A stretch of DNA of 14,003 nucleotides from Mageeibacillus sp. UBA5438 (lineage in GTDB: Bacteria > Bacillota > Clostridia > Saccharofermentanales > DTU023). The DNA is taken from NCBI GenBank assembly GCA_002427535.1, contig DIRK01000034.1, positions 1 through 14,003 of the forward strand, written 5' to 3'. The position numbers were made by a program, and so were the translations under genes. Positions 6,133 to 13,677 of the stretch are shown here, one piece after another (positions within the stretch are counted from its first letter, which is position 1; every line of letters begins with the position of its first letter). The notes below the pieces were generated by a model. The model saw only the letters and a program-made list of their open reading frames with translations, did not search any database and was not told where the DNA came from.

Positions 6133-8619
6133 ATGCAAGACAGTCACGATAACAATCGCGACCAAGATGAACTAAACAAAAACGCGACCGAGAACAATAA
6201 CTCGCAACGGCGCGCGTCACGGCCCAATAAACGCATCATGCGACACGCCACCCGCACAAGCGGCGTGCTGCCGCTTGTCCCCATGCGAGCCATGGTCATC
6301 TATCCGGGCGTATTGCTCTCCTTCGACATCGGACGCGAACAATCCATCCGGGCGCTAAGACAAGCTATGGCCGGACGCCACGAAATGATCCTCGCAAGCC
6401 AGACCACATTAGAACCGTTTTGGCCCACACAGGACCAGATTCATCGGGTGGCTACACGAGTCTTCATCCGGCAGGTATTAGAACTCCCCGACAACACCTT
6501 CAAGGTGCTCGTCTACGGGCTTGAGCGTGTCGAAATCGACGACTTTGTCGCCGATACACCGCACTACGAAGTGCGCTACCACTCCCTGCTCGTCGCGCCC
6601 GCGGAAAGAACACCGACCCTGGACGCCTCACTGCGCCTCATGGTCGACCTGTTCCAGCGATACGCGGCCATCACGGACCGCGTCGCACCAGAGGCGGTCG
6701 CACTTGTTCGTCACGAAGCAGAACCCGGCCACGCCGCCGACGTCATCGCGGGACAACTCTCAATCCGCTTCGACGAACAACAAAAACTATTAGAGACGAT
6801 CCCGGTCCTCGATCGGATCAAGCTGATCCTGCGCTACCTGCACCGAGAAATTCAACTTGCGGAGCTCGAACAAAAAATCGCGTCGCAAGTTCAGACACAA
6901 CTCGAAAAAAGCCAAAAAGACTACTACCTGCGTGAACAAATGCGCGTCATCCAAGAAGAACTCGGCGACGACCTCGACCCGGAAGAAGAGATCGACACCT
7001 TACGCGAGCAACTCAATGAATCGAACATCCCTGCGGACTATAAGCCAAAAGTCGAAAAAGAAATCGACCGGCTAGAACGCCTGCCCTCCCACTTCCCGGA
7101 GTACGCCACCCAGCGCACATGGGTTGAAACGCTTTTAGAGCTGCCCTTCGGGCGCATCGATCCCGAGCGTCACGACCTGACACGCGCACGCCGCATCCTC
7201 GACCGCGACCACTACGGCCTTGAAAAGCTCAAAAAACGCATCATGGAATACCTGGCTGTCAGAAAACTATTAGTCGAAGCACAGGGTGACTCTACACTAA
7301 AAGGCCCCATCCTTTGCTTTGTCGGCCCGCCCGGAACAGGCAAAACCTCAATCGCCAAAGCAATCGCCGAATCATTGGGACGAAAATACATCCGGCTGTC
7401 CTTGGGCGGCATCCGAGATGAAGCGGAAATCAGAGGCCACCGGCGCACCTACGTCGGCTCCATGCCCGGACGCATTATCCAAGCAATCCGGCAGGTCGAC
7501 ACCGACAACCCGCTCATCCTGCTCGACGAGATTGACAAACTCGGAGCTGACTTTAGAGGCGACCCTTCGTCGGCGCTGTTAGAAGTCCTGGACCCGGAAC
7601 AAAACCATTCCTTCCGCGACCACTACATCGAGATCCCTTACGACCTGTCACGCGTATTGTTTGTCACCACGGCCAACACCGTCGACACCATCCCGCACGC
7701 ACTCTACGACCGGATGGAAGTAATTGAGGTAACGGGCTACACAGAGGCCGAGAAAATTGAAATCGCAGCAAAACACCTCCTGCCCCGCGAACGCAAACAG
7801 CACGGACTCACCGGCTCAGATATTCGCGTGTCGAAGAAGGCATTGGCGACCCTCATCCAAGGCTATACACAGGAAGCCGGCGTCCGCCAATTGGAGCGCG
7901 AAATCGCACGACTCTGTCGCTGTGTCGCCATTGAAATCGCGGAAGCCGAAGGCGAGAAAAAAACCGTCTATGTCACCCCTGACAACCTCGAAGGCTTCAT
8001 GGGTAAACCGCGCTACTTCTACGACAAGGCCGACAAAGAAGACCAAGTCGGCGTTGCAACGGGCCTTGCCTGGACATGGGCCGGAGGCGACACACTCGCC
8101 ATTGAAGTCAACATTGCACCCGGAACAGGAAAACTCATCCTCACCGGCCAATTAGGCGACGTCATGAAAGAATCGGCTCAAGCCGCGCTGACCTACATCA
8201 TGAGCCGCTCCGCGACCTTGTCCCTTGATCCCGACAAAATGAAAGAACGGGACGTGCACATCCACGTACCGGCAGGGGCCATCCCCAAAGACGGCCCCTC
8301 GGCCGGCATTACACTTGCCACCGCGCTGGCCTCCGCCCTGACAGGACGCGCCGTCCGGCACGACCTGGCCATGACCGGTGAAGTCACCCTTCGCGGACGA
8401 GTGCTCGCCATCGGAGGATTAAAAGAAAAGGCCGTCGCCGCGCACCGTGCGGGCATACGGACCGTCTTGATCCCCAAAGACAACGAACGCGACGTCGAGG
8501 ACATCCCGGAGACAGTCCGCGAAAAACTAACATTTATTCCCGTCGCACACATGGATGAAGTGCTGGAACAGGCCCTGGTTAAAACAGATGCCCCTGAACC
8601 ACAGTGCGAATGTGACTAA
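6133..8619 (+). CDS. lon: ATP-dependent protease Lon (LonA type)
   Basis: Lon is a cytoplasmic homohexameric AAA+ serine protease that degrades misfolded and regulatory proteins. This copy has 828 residues, longer than the usual 770-810 because of a polar, N/Q/D/R-rich leader of about 45 residues. The LON substrate domain (about 46-245) begins at LPLVPMRAMVIYPG. A coiled region (YYLREQMRVIQEELG) follows, then the AAA+ core with Walker A GPPGTGKT (K404) and Walker B ILLDEID (D465, E466). The protease domain carries serine S723 in PKDGPSAG and lysine K766 in GGLKEKAVAA, 43 residues apart as in E. coli Lon. AGGAAAG lies 7 bases before the ATG. It is a single-gene unit, divergent from tRNA-Ser. 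Codons end overwhelmingly in C or A. Confidence 0.97.
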   Translation: MQDSHDNNRDQDELNKNATENNNSQRRASRPNKRIMRHATRTSGVLPLVPMRAMVIYPGVLLSFDIGREQSIRALRQAMAGRHEMILASQTTLEPFWPTQDQIHRVATRVFIRQVLELPDNTFKVLVYGLERVEIDDFVADTPHYEVRYHSLLVAPAERTPTLDASLRLMVDLFQRYAAITDRVAPEAVALVRHEAEPGHAADVIAGQLSIRFDEQQKLLETIPVLDRIKLILRYLHREIQLAELEQKIASQVQTQLEKSQKDYYLREQMRVIQEELGDDLDPEEEIDTLREQLNESNIPADYKPKVEKEIDRLERLPSHFPEYATQRTWVETLLELPFGRIDPERHDLTRARRILDRDHYGLEKLKKRIMEYLAVRKLLVEAQGDSTLKGPILCFVGPPGTGKTSIAKAIAESLGRKYIRLSLGGIRDEAEIRGHRRTYVGSMPGRIIQAIRQVDTDNPLILLDEIDKLGADFRGDPSSALLEVLDPEQNHSFRDHYIEIPYDLSRVLFVTTANTVDTIPHALYDRMEVIEVTGYTEAEKIEIAAKHLLPRERKQHGLTGSDIRVSKKALATLIQGYTQEAGVRQLEREIARLCRCVAIEIAEAEGEKKTVYVTPDNLEGFMGKPRYFYDKADKEDQVGVATGLAWTWAGGDTLAIEVNIAPGTGKLILTGQLGDVMKESAQAALTYIMSRSATLSLDPDKMKERDVHIHVPAGAIPKDGPSAGITLATALASALTGRAVRHDLAMTGEVTLRGRVLAIGGLKEKAVAAHRAGIRTVLIPKDNERDVEDIPETVREKLTFIPVAHMDEVLEQALVKTDAPEPQCECD

Positions 8620-8628
8620 ATAACTATT

Positions 8629-8682
8629 GAATAGAAGCTAAAGAAAAAGACCCTTCGAGGTCTTTTTCTTTAGCTTCTATTC
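8629..8682. terminator. Long perfect bidirectional terminator between lon and the XRE operon
   Basis: A 24-bp perfect inverted repeat around a 6-base CTTCGA loop begins 9 bases after the lon stop. A- and T-rich arms (AAAGAAAAAGACC / GGTCTTTTTCTTT) give T runs on both strands, so it can end both lon and the converging operon ending at 8713. Confidence 0.85.
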
Positions 8683-8712
8683 TTCATAAGATGATTGCCT
8701 GCTATCTTGAAC

Positions 8713-9045
8713 CTACAGCTCCACTAATACATAAGTCCCGTCCGACGAACGGACATCCACTAAGGGGACGCCCGGGAAATCTTTTCGCATTTGTCGGAAA
8801 ATGCGCATCGCTTCCTTCATCTTGTCCTCAGGCAAATGCCCTAAGAACCCCTTATATGAAAAATGCTTACCCTCCTTATGATCCACATCGATCTTCATCG
8901 AAGTGATCCCAACCCCTGCATCATCGGGCAATTTCTTGTTCAATTTTCGGGTTGCCATCCTCGCCGCGAAATTAGAAAACACAAGCGCATTAGGAAACCA
9001 GAGACGTACAATCGTTTTGCCCTTCTCCTTTACAATGATTTTCAT
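8713..9045 (-). CDS. Uncharacterised 110-residue protein with regulator-related module
   Basis: I do not recognise a characterised family with confidence; small proteins of this type appear beside regulators in Clostridia. It has no signal peptide or membrane segment. The N-terminal strand pair (IIVKEKGKTIVRLWFPNALVF cut into residues 3-23) and the C-terminal end (LVDVRSSDGTYVLVEL) mirror the start and end of the C-terminal half of the upstream XRE protein (DGDKVRVNLPLALF and LVEVDSADGDHVEIFVE). The middle is basic and helical. Its SD AAGGTGA overlaps the stop codon of the regulator gene, 9 bases before the ATG, so translation is probably coupled. It may bind the regulator or modulate its signal sensing; this is inference. 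Confidence 0.75.
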   Translation of the reverse strand: MKIIVKEKGKTIVRLWFPNALVFSNFAARMATRKLNKKLPDDAGVGITSMKIDVDHKEGKHFSYKGFLGHLPEDKMKEAMRIFRQMRKDFPGVPLVDVRSSDGTYVLVEL

Positions 9046-9054
9046 ATCGTCACC

Positions 9055-9549
9055 TTACTCTACAAAGATCTCAACATGATCACCATCGGCCGAGTCAACC
9101 TCAACGAGTTTACCGAGCACCCCCTGCTCAATCAGGGCCATCACCTGGTCCCAATTGACGGCGCCAAGATCAATACCGTTCAATTTGAAAGCACTGCTAT
9201 CGGTCCCCTCAAGAATCTTGAACAAGGCAAGAGGCAGGTTGACGCGCACTTTGTCACCATCTTTTGAATCCACCACAATCTTCAAAAGCATCTTATCGGG
9301 ATCTTTGCGATCTTTGGGCGCCACATAGGTCGTCTCGGGTTCAACCTCGCGCGAGAACAGCTGATCCATCGTCACATCAAATATTTCGGCAAGTTTGGGC
9401 AGTATCGCGATGTCGGGGAGGCTTGCGCCATTCTCCCACTTCGACACCGCCTGGCCCGACACCGATAAATGTTCCGCCAACTGATCCTGCGTCATCCCTT
9501 TTTCTTTGCGCCATTTAGCAATATTGTAACCAATCATATAAGCATCCAT
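9055..9549 (-). CDS. XRE-family regulator with C-terminal module
   Basis: The 164-residue DNA-binding protein has a standard Cro/C1-type helix-turn-helix at residues 6-64 (MTQDQLAEHLSVSGQAVSKW, then LPKLAEIFDVTMDQLF). A linker (65-85) leads to a C-terminal module (87-164) of two SxDGxxV strand motifs flanking a helical stretch, probably for signal input or dimerisation. The ATG at 9549 is chosen for the strong GAAGGAGGAAAG site. A longer frame back to 9639 lacks such a site and overlaps the upstream small gene. It is the middle gene of a three-gene minus-strand operon and probably autoregulates through the dyad at 9826-9844. G-rich third positions contrast with lon. Confidence 0.88.
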   Translation of the reverse strand: MDAYMIGYNIAKWRKEKGMTQDQLAEHLSVSGQAVSKWENGASLPDIAILPKLAEIFDVTMDQLFSREVEPETTYVAPKDRKDPDKMLLKIVVDSKDGDKVRVNLPLALFKILEGTDSSAFKLNGIDLGAVNWDQVMALIEQGVLGKLVEVDSADGDHVEIFVE

Positions 9550-9562
9550 TTTCTTTCCTCCT

Positions 9563-9724
9563 TCAACGGATCTGATCTTTTCGCATCTGCTGAAACGATT
9601 GGATCTTGGAGCGATCGATCGATTCGACCCATCCTTCATAATCTTGTTCCTCGATCTTGTGATCCGCGATTTCCTGAGTGTACGCGTAACGATCTTGAAC
9701 GAAAATAATGGATTCTACGTGCAT
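9563..9724 (-). CDS. Small 53-residue protein heading the XRE operon
   Basis: The ATG at 9724 follows GGAGGGGAG by 6 bases, one of the best ribosome-binding sites in the window. The frame runs 53 codons to a TGA at 9563, 13 bases before the regulator start, with the regulator's SD beginning right at that stop. The protein begins MHVESIIFVQDRYAYTQEIA and ends SFQQMRKDQIR. It is charged, mostly helical, with no membrane segment or cysteine. I recognise no family. The SD, tight spacing and intact frame support a real gene; it could be a partner or effector of the regulator. Confidence 0.7.
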   Translation of the reverse strand: MHVESIIFVQDRYAYTQEIADHKIEEQDYEGWVESIDRSKIQSFQQMRKDQIR

Positions 9725-9822
9725 GTCGCTTCTCCCCTCCAAATGATTTCAGCCTTGCTGATACATCTAGCCTAAGCAGCAAAGCTTCACCTGTGAAGGG
9801 ATTCACGGTTGTTTCTTGTTCC

Positions 9823-9828
9823 ATCATA
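9823..9828 (-). promoter_or_regulatory. -10 box of the XRE operon
   Basis: TATGAT on the minus strand lies about 100 bases before the small gene's start and overlaps the distal arm of the 9826-9844 dyad. The -35 region (TTTACA or ACAACA at 17-20 bp) is weak. The leader down to 9724 holds short alternative GTGAA/TTCAC pairings. Confidence 0.4.
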
Positions 9829-9844
9829 CAACTGGTAGTTGTAT
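9826..9844. promoter_or_regulatory. 19-bp dyad, candidate operator of the XRE regulator
   Basis: ATACAACT-GGT-AGTTGTAT is a perfect 8-bp inverted repeat with a 3-bp centre. The half-site core GTTGTA is repeated directly at 9847-9852, 9 bp from the copy at 9838. The dyad overlaps the likely -10 box, so binding would block the operon's own promoter. Size and position are typical for XRE dimers. Confidence 0.55.
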
Positions 9845-9895
9845 TTGTTGTAAACTGTTGGTTGAATATCGCAAAAGTCGTGGAAATGACGCCAT

Positions 9896-10715
9896 TTAGA
9901 TGGAATGCCCGCGATACCACGTCGGAATGCACTCATCCTCCTTGGGGTACCAATCCAAGAGGATCCCGGCCATCTCCCTCATGTTCGACACATCCTTATC
10001 GCCAAAAGGAATCGCCCACGGGAGTGAAGACAGCGCGCCCACTGAGATGTAAAGCTGGAAAAGTTCCCAGAAACAACAAGGGATAAGGGAGTCAAAATAG
10101 GCATCCACCAAAGCCTTCGCAAAAATGGCAGATGCTTTCACACTCCAAAACAGACGATTAAACTCCTCCCAAGGGTCGCCAAAATCCAAACGATCAAAAT
10201 CAATGAGCACCAGCTGACTGTCACGATCGATCATCATGTTGCCCACATGGTAGTCGCCGTGATGACAACTTTGCGGACGATTTTTCAAAAGCCCTCGGTG
10301 GCGTTCAATCGCGCGGAAGAAAAAAGCATCTCCCTCATACGTTAAAGGACAGGCAAGATAGTTTTGGATTCTCTTGTCAATCTTGCGATTAAACAGTGTG
10401 TCCCAATCTTCAAATTCACCCGATCTTGGGATGGAATGAATTGTTTTTAAGATGCCGCCTGCCATATTCCCCAGTCGCGCTTGTTCATTTGTGGGCAAGG
10501 TCGGAATCAGCGCCTCCGCGTCCTCACCCTCAATCCATTCCTGAAGCGAATAAATCCCGCGCTCATAACGCCCCATGTCAATCGCGCGGCTCATGGGGAC
10601 CCCCAATCCGGCCATTTTTTGTCACCACCCGGTACTTCTCATCGGCTGACCAGCCCGCCAGTACGGGCGTTATCTCGAAAGGGGTAAGAGGGAGTCCCTT
10701 TAAATCATGATTCAT
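9896..10715 (-). pseudogene. Aminoglycoside-phosphotransferase-like kinase, internal deletion
   Basis: The family phosphorylates small molecules with ATP. The C-terminal 239 residues (10615-9896) are intact: a hinge (YSLQEWIEGEDAE), the catalytic loop CHHGDYHVGNM and the metal motif LIDFDRLDFGDP. The true start is the ATG at 10715, which overlaps the end of the amidohydrolase gene by 11 bases. It gives MNHDLKGLPLTPF and EITPVLAGWSADEKYRVV, the usual N-lobe opening, then runs out of frame and stops at 10578. At the junction (AAAAAATGGCC near 10612) about 25-30 family residues are missing, including the nucleotide-binding strand and the helix after it, and the frame shifts by one. A restart at 10615 could make only a lobe lacking ATP-binding parts. 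Probably nonfunctional. Confidence 0.85.
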
Positions 10716-11607
10716 CCGCATCGCCCCCTTGATATTTCCTCATGCGCACAAAGGGTTCACGAACTTCTTTTGAAATCAAAGGTTCATAACACTCCGGGCG
10801 ACGGTAGGCATTGCCGTGCACTTCTTCTTGTCGGTAACGGCGCATCCGTTCAATGGGAAAAGGGGCAATAAAGACACCCTCTTCTTCACCGGCCTCCAAG
10901 ATGCAAGTGTCGCGAGATGATTCTTCATCCGGAAGATAGGCCATCCCGTCAAAAGCCGTCGAATGACCATTGCAGTCAGGGTGGCCTAAGGGGTAATTGG
11001 CAGTCGCGATCCCCAGCATATTTTCGAAGGCACGGGCGCGCAGCTGCGAAACGCGGTTGATCTCCATCGGGCAGGCATTGGGCACCAAGATGATCTCCGC
11101 GCCGTGAAGCATCAGGATGCGCGCGCTTTCAGGAAACTCACGGTCATAGCAGATCATGGCACCGACTTGTAATTCACCCTTAGCGGTATCCAATGAGGTC
11201 ACAGGGAAGTGATTGCCAGGCCTGAGAAATCCTTCTTCCTTGTCAAACTCACAAATGTGGACCTTGGCATAGTGCAAAACAGTTTTGCCGTGCCGATCGA
11301 AAAGGATTAATGAATTTCTCGGCGAAGGCGAAAAGGATTCTAACAATGTAATCGCAATCGCCATCTCAAGTTCCTTTGCAAGAGTTTGGAAAAAGAGAAG
11401 AAAAGGATCGTCTAGCTTGATGGCGCGGTTTTGGACGTCCTCTTTTGTCCCCGAAAGATCGTAACCGGAGCTCCACATCTCAGGGAAAAGCGCGATATCC
11501 GCACCCAGAGCCTTCGCCTCCCGGCACGCATTTTCTCCCCTTATTTGAGTTTCCTCCAAAGACTGTCCGGGGCGTATCTGGAGTAAGCCTATAAGAATAT
11601 CGTCCAT
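10705..11607 (-). CDS. Nitrilase-superfamily carbon-nitrogen hydrolase
   Basis: The enzyme hydrolyses amide or carbamoyl C-N bonds through a Glu-Lys-Cys triad. With the ATG at 11607 it has 300 residues, and the triad is E43 (LFPEMW), K115 (YAKVHICEFDKE) and C153 (MICYDREFPESAR). The length is normal for the superfamily. The 11607 start is preferred because TAGGA lies 6 bases before it; the in-frame ATG at 11613 abuts the same site too closely. The SD overlaps the stop codon of the acetyltransferase gene, so the two genes are coupled. The branch (omega-amidase, N-carbamoyl amidohydrolase or other) cannot be set from sequence. The divergent permease makes a purine or pyrimidine salvage role possible but unproven. 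Confidence 0.9.
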   Translation of the reverse strand: MDDILIGLLQIRPGQSLEETQIRGENACREAKALGADIALFPEMWSSGYDLSGTKEDVQNRAIKLDDPFLLFFQTLAKELEMAIAITLLESFSPSPRNSLILFDRHGKTVLHYAKVHICEFDKEEGFLRPGNHFPVTSLDTAKGELQVGAMICYDREFPESARILMLHGAEIILVPNACPMEINRVSQLRARAFENMLGIATANYPLGHPDCNGHSTAFDGMAYLPDEESSRDTCILEAGEEEGVFIAPFPIERMRRYRQEEVHGNAYRRPECYEPLISKEVREPFVRMRKYQGGDADES

Positions 11608-11615
11608 GGTCATTC

Positions 11616-12068
11616 CTACAACACACTTTCATAAATACGTGAGCTATCACCCGAGGGGTGGTAACCTGTCCCAATATAAGAAAAACCGTAATGCTCGTAG
11701 TAACCCACATGGTTGGTGACAAGGTAAAGGTGCGTAAAACCACCCGCCTTGGCACCCTTTTTGGCCCGCTCAATAAGAAGCTTGCCGTAGGCGTGACCGC
11801 GGTAGTCTTCCTCAATATAAAGCGCACAGAGCCAGGGATAAAGATCCATACGGCTGACAAAGTCATTTGTGATGAGCCCCGCACAGCCGGCAATCGTGTC
11901 ACCGTCCATGAGAAGATACCAATCGGGCAGGGGGACTTCGGTCGTAACGGCGTGTGTAATCGCGTCATGGTAGACCATTAGGGTATTAGGGGAGCCCCAT
12001 CTTTTTTGGAAATACAAGATGAACCGTTCTGTTTGTTCAGGATGCTCGCGTACCGAAATAACCTCCAT
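11616..12068 (-). CDS. GNAT-family N-acetyltransferase
   Basis: The 150-residue cytoplasmic enzyme transfers acetyl from acetyl-CoA to an amine. Motif A is CALYIEEDYRGHAYGKLLIERA, read in residues 81-102, with the CoA pyrophosphate loop RGHAYG (90-95). Motif B is YYEHYGFSYIGTG (123-135), the usual GNAT ending. GAAGGG lies 11 bases before the ATG, a little far. It is the first gene of the minus-strand operon with the amidohydrolase and the broken kinase. Its substrate is unknown. The presence of acetyltransferase and kinase-like genes together recalls small-molecule modification, but does not show resistance. Confidence 0.88.
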   Translation of the reverse strand: MEVISVREHPEQTERFILYFQKRWGSPNTLMVYHDAITHAVTTEVPLPDWYLLMDGDTIAGCAGLITNDFVSRMDLYPWLCALYIEEDYRGHAYGKLLIERAKKGAKAGGFTHLYLVTNHVGYYEHYGFSYIGTGYHPSGDSSRIYESVL

Positions 12069-12100
12069 AAAAACACACGCCCTTCACTCAAGTTGTCCAC

Positions 12101-12106
12101 AGTATA
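12101..12106 (-). promoter_or_regulatory. -10 box for the GNAT operon
   Basis: TATACT on the minus strand lies 33 bases before the acetyltransferase ATG. The -35 region is weak (TTGAAT at 20 bp). The dyad at 12132-12157 lies just upstream. Confidence 0.4.
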
Positions 12107-12131
12107 AAGCAACATAGGCTTGTATTATTCA

Positions 12132-12157
12132 AACATATGAAAATCTATTCATATGTT
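12132..12157. promoter_or_regulatory. 26-bp dyad between divergent GNAT operon and permease
   Basis: AACATATGAA-n6-TTCATATGTT is a perfect 10-bp inverted repeat placed between two divergent transcription units. It could be an operator for a shared regulator. It has no T run, so it is not a terminator, and it does not match the PurR box or the purine riboswitch I know. Flanking copies TCACTCAA (12084-12091) and TTGAGTGA (12176-12183) form a second, wider inverted pair. Confidence 0.5.
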
Positions 12158-12241
12158 GTCACATCCGTTATGAAGTTGAGTGAGTAAATCGCGCATCATG
12201 AGAATAAGCCGACGTTAAAGAGGAATGAGCGGAGGTGCGCC

Positions 12242-13630
12242 ATGAAAAAATATAACCCTGAGGCACTTGTGTTTGAAAAAACAGAATCGGCTGGTATTAA
12301 GCCTCATATTCGGATCGATGAGCGGCCCAAAAGTATATGGCAGACAGTGCTTTACGCCCTGCAAGTCACCGTGGTCGATTTCACACCCTTCATCTGGGTC
12401 GCGATGTTCGTATCCATCTCCGGTTTGCCCGACACCGTCCTGCCCATCATGATCAGCACTTCTTTTCTGGCCATGGGGGTCGGGACTTTAATTCAGACGA
12501 TCTGGGGCAACCGATTGCCCATTGTGCAGGGCCCTTCGACTTCGGTGTTGACCGCTATGGGGACGGTCACCGCTTCCTTTGGTTTTTCTGCCATGTGGGG
12601 CGCTGTCATTGTGGGCGGGATTTTGGAATTCTTCCTCGGTATCAGTCGCTTAGTCGGCGCGATCCGCAAATTTATCCCACCGGTGGTTACAGGCTCTGTG
12701 GTGGCCGCCATCGGTTTTGTCGCGACCGAAATCGCTGTGACCTGGATCTTCACAAACCCGAATGCGTTGAACCTCTCGCTTGCGCTACTGGGCTTTCTGG
12801 TCGCCCTGGTCTTAAAGTTTAAAGGCAAGGGCGTGCTCTCGCACGGTTTTATCCTCTTTGCGACGGTCATTGTCGGTGTGGTGCTGGCAAGCGCTGTGGG
12901 TGCCTTTGACTGGGAACGCGTACACGCTGCGCCCTGGTTTTCTATCCCTAAGCTCTTCCCCTTTAAGGACATGGCCGACTACGGGCCCAAGCCGCTTACG
13001 ATCGGGCTTGCGGCGGTCATTGGCGGCTTTGTCGGTTACATCGGCTCCATCTTGGAGTCGGTCGGCGACTACGCGGCCACCGCAGCCGTGAGTGATGAAG
13101 ACTACAAGGTGAAACATATTAACCGCGGGATCGCGGCAGAAGGCGCGGGTTGTGTGGCCGCGGGTGTCTTAGGGGGATTACCCTTGACAAGCTACACGCA
13201 AAACGCAGGTGTCATCGCGGCGACCGGTATCGCGAGTCGCTTTGTCACGCAAATTGCCGCTGTGTTCTTCCTGCTCTACGGGCTGTCGCCGAAACTCGCA
13301 GTACTTTTGTCCGCCATCCCACGCTCAGTGTTGGGAGGTGTTTTTCTCATCACGGCCAACCTCATCATGTTCTCAGGCATCGACATGATCCTGTCTGAGA
13401 CAAGGAGCCTCAAAAACAACATGATCGCCGGGATTACACTCGGTACTTCTGTCATGGTGCCTTTTTACGCGGAAACGGGAGGCGCGGCCTTTGTCGCGAC
13501 CCTGGGCCCCTTCATGCGCATGTTCATGGGGAGCAACATCTTCATCGCGGTGTTTGTGGGAATTTTTATGAATATCCTACTGACCTATGTGTTGAAAGTC
13601 GGAAATAACAATAAGAAAAAGGAAAAATAG
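12242..13630 (+). CDS. NCS2-family nucleobase permease (purine/xanthine-uracil type)
   Basis: The 462-residue membrane carrier imports nucleobases with protons or sodium. It has the fourteen-segment NCS2 pattern. Signature sites are QGPSTSVLTAMG (96-107, third segment), ESVGDYAATA (E272 to A281, eighth segment) and LPLTSYTQNAGVI then GIASR (313 onward, tenth segment; Q320, N321). The acidic D276 after ESVG is the form seen in xanthine or uric-acid carriers more than in uracil ones, so a purine substrate is favoured. GGAGGTG lies 6 bases before the ATG. Both termini are hydrophilic and the tail is lysine-rich (NNNKKKEK). It is transcribed away from the GNAT operon. G/T-ending codons set it apart from lon and the other plus-strand genes. 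Confidence 0.92.
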   Translation: MKKYNPEALVFEKTESAGIKPHIRIDERPKSIWQTVLYALQVTVVDFTPFIWVAMFVSISGLPDTVLPIMISTSFLAMGVGTLIQTIWGNRLPIVQGPSTSVLTAMGTVTASFGFSAMWGAVIVGGILEFFLGISRLVGAIRKFIPPVVTGSVVAAIGFVATEIAVTWIFTNPNALNLSLALLGFLVALVLKFKGKGVLSHGFILFATVIVGVVLASAVGAFDWERVHAAPWFSIPKLFPFKDMADYGPKPLTIGLAAVIGGFVGYIGSILESVGDYAATAAVSDEDYKVKHINRGIAAEGAGCVAAGVLGGLPLTSYTQNAGVIAATGIASRFVTQIAAVFFLLYGLSPKLAVLLSAIPRSVLGGVFLITANLIMFSGIDMILSETRSLKNNMIAGITLGTSVMVPFYAETGGAAFVATLGPFMRMFMGSNIFIAVFVGIFMNILLTYVLKVGNNNKKKEK

Positions 13631-13633
13631 GGC

Positions 13634-13664
13634 AAAAAAAAAGGCACGCCCTGAGGCGTGCCTT
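13634..13664 (-). terminator. Terminator between permease and zinc-ribbon genes
   Basis: AAGGCACGCC pairs perfectly with GGCGTGCCTT around CTGA. On the minus strand it is followed by nine Ts, a strong intrinsic terminator for the zinc-ribbon gene. On the plus strand no T run follows, so it ends the permease transcript less well. Confidence 0.8.
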
Positions 13665-13677
13665 ACGGGGCACATGT

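Noticed and set aside
7212..8552. Several long minus-strand frames opposite lon
   Set aside because: They are compositional shadows of the lon codon pattern without ribosome sites or recognisable motifs.
9636..9932. A 98-codon minus-strand frame
   Set aside because: It crosses the dyad, leader and the well-supported 53-residue gene in another frame, with no ribosome site.
10605..10620. Programmed frameshift at the A run of the kinase gene
   Set aside because: A frameshift would not restore the 25-30 missing family residues, so a deletion is the better explanation.
12069..12241. A purine riboswitch before the permease
   Set aside because: The conserved loop and junction sequences are not seen; the region holds a simple dyad instead.
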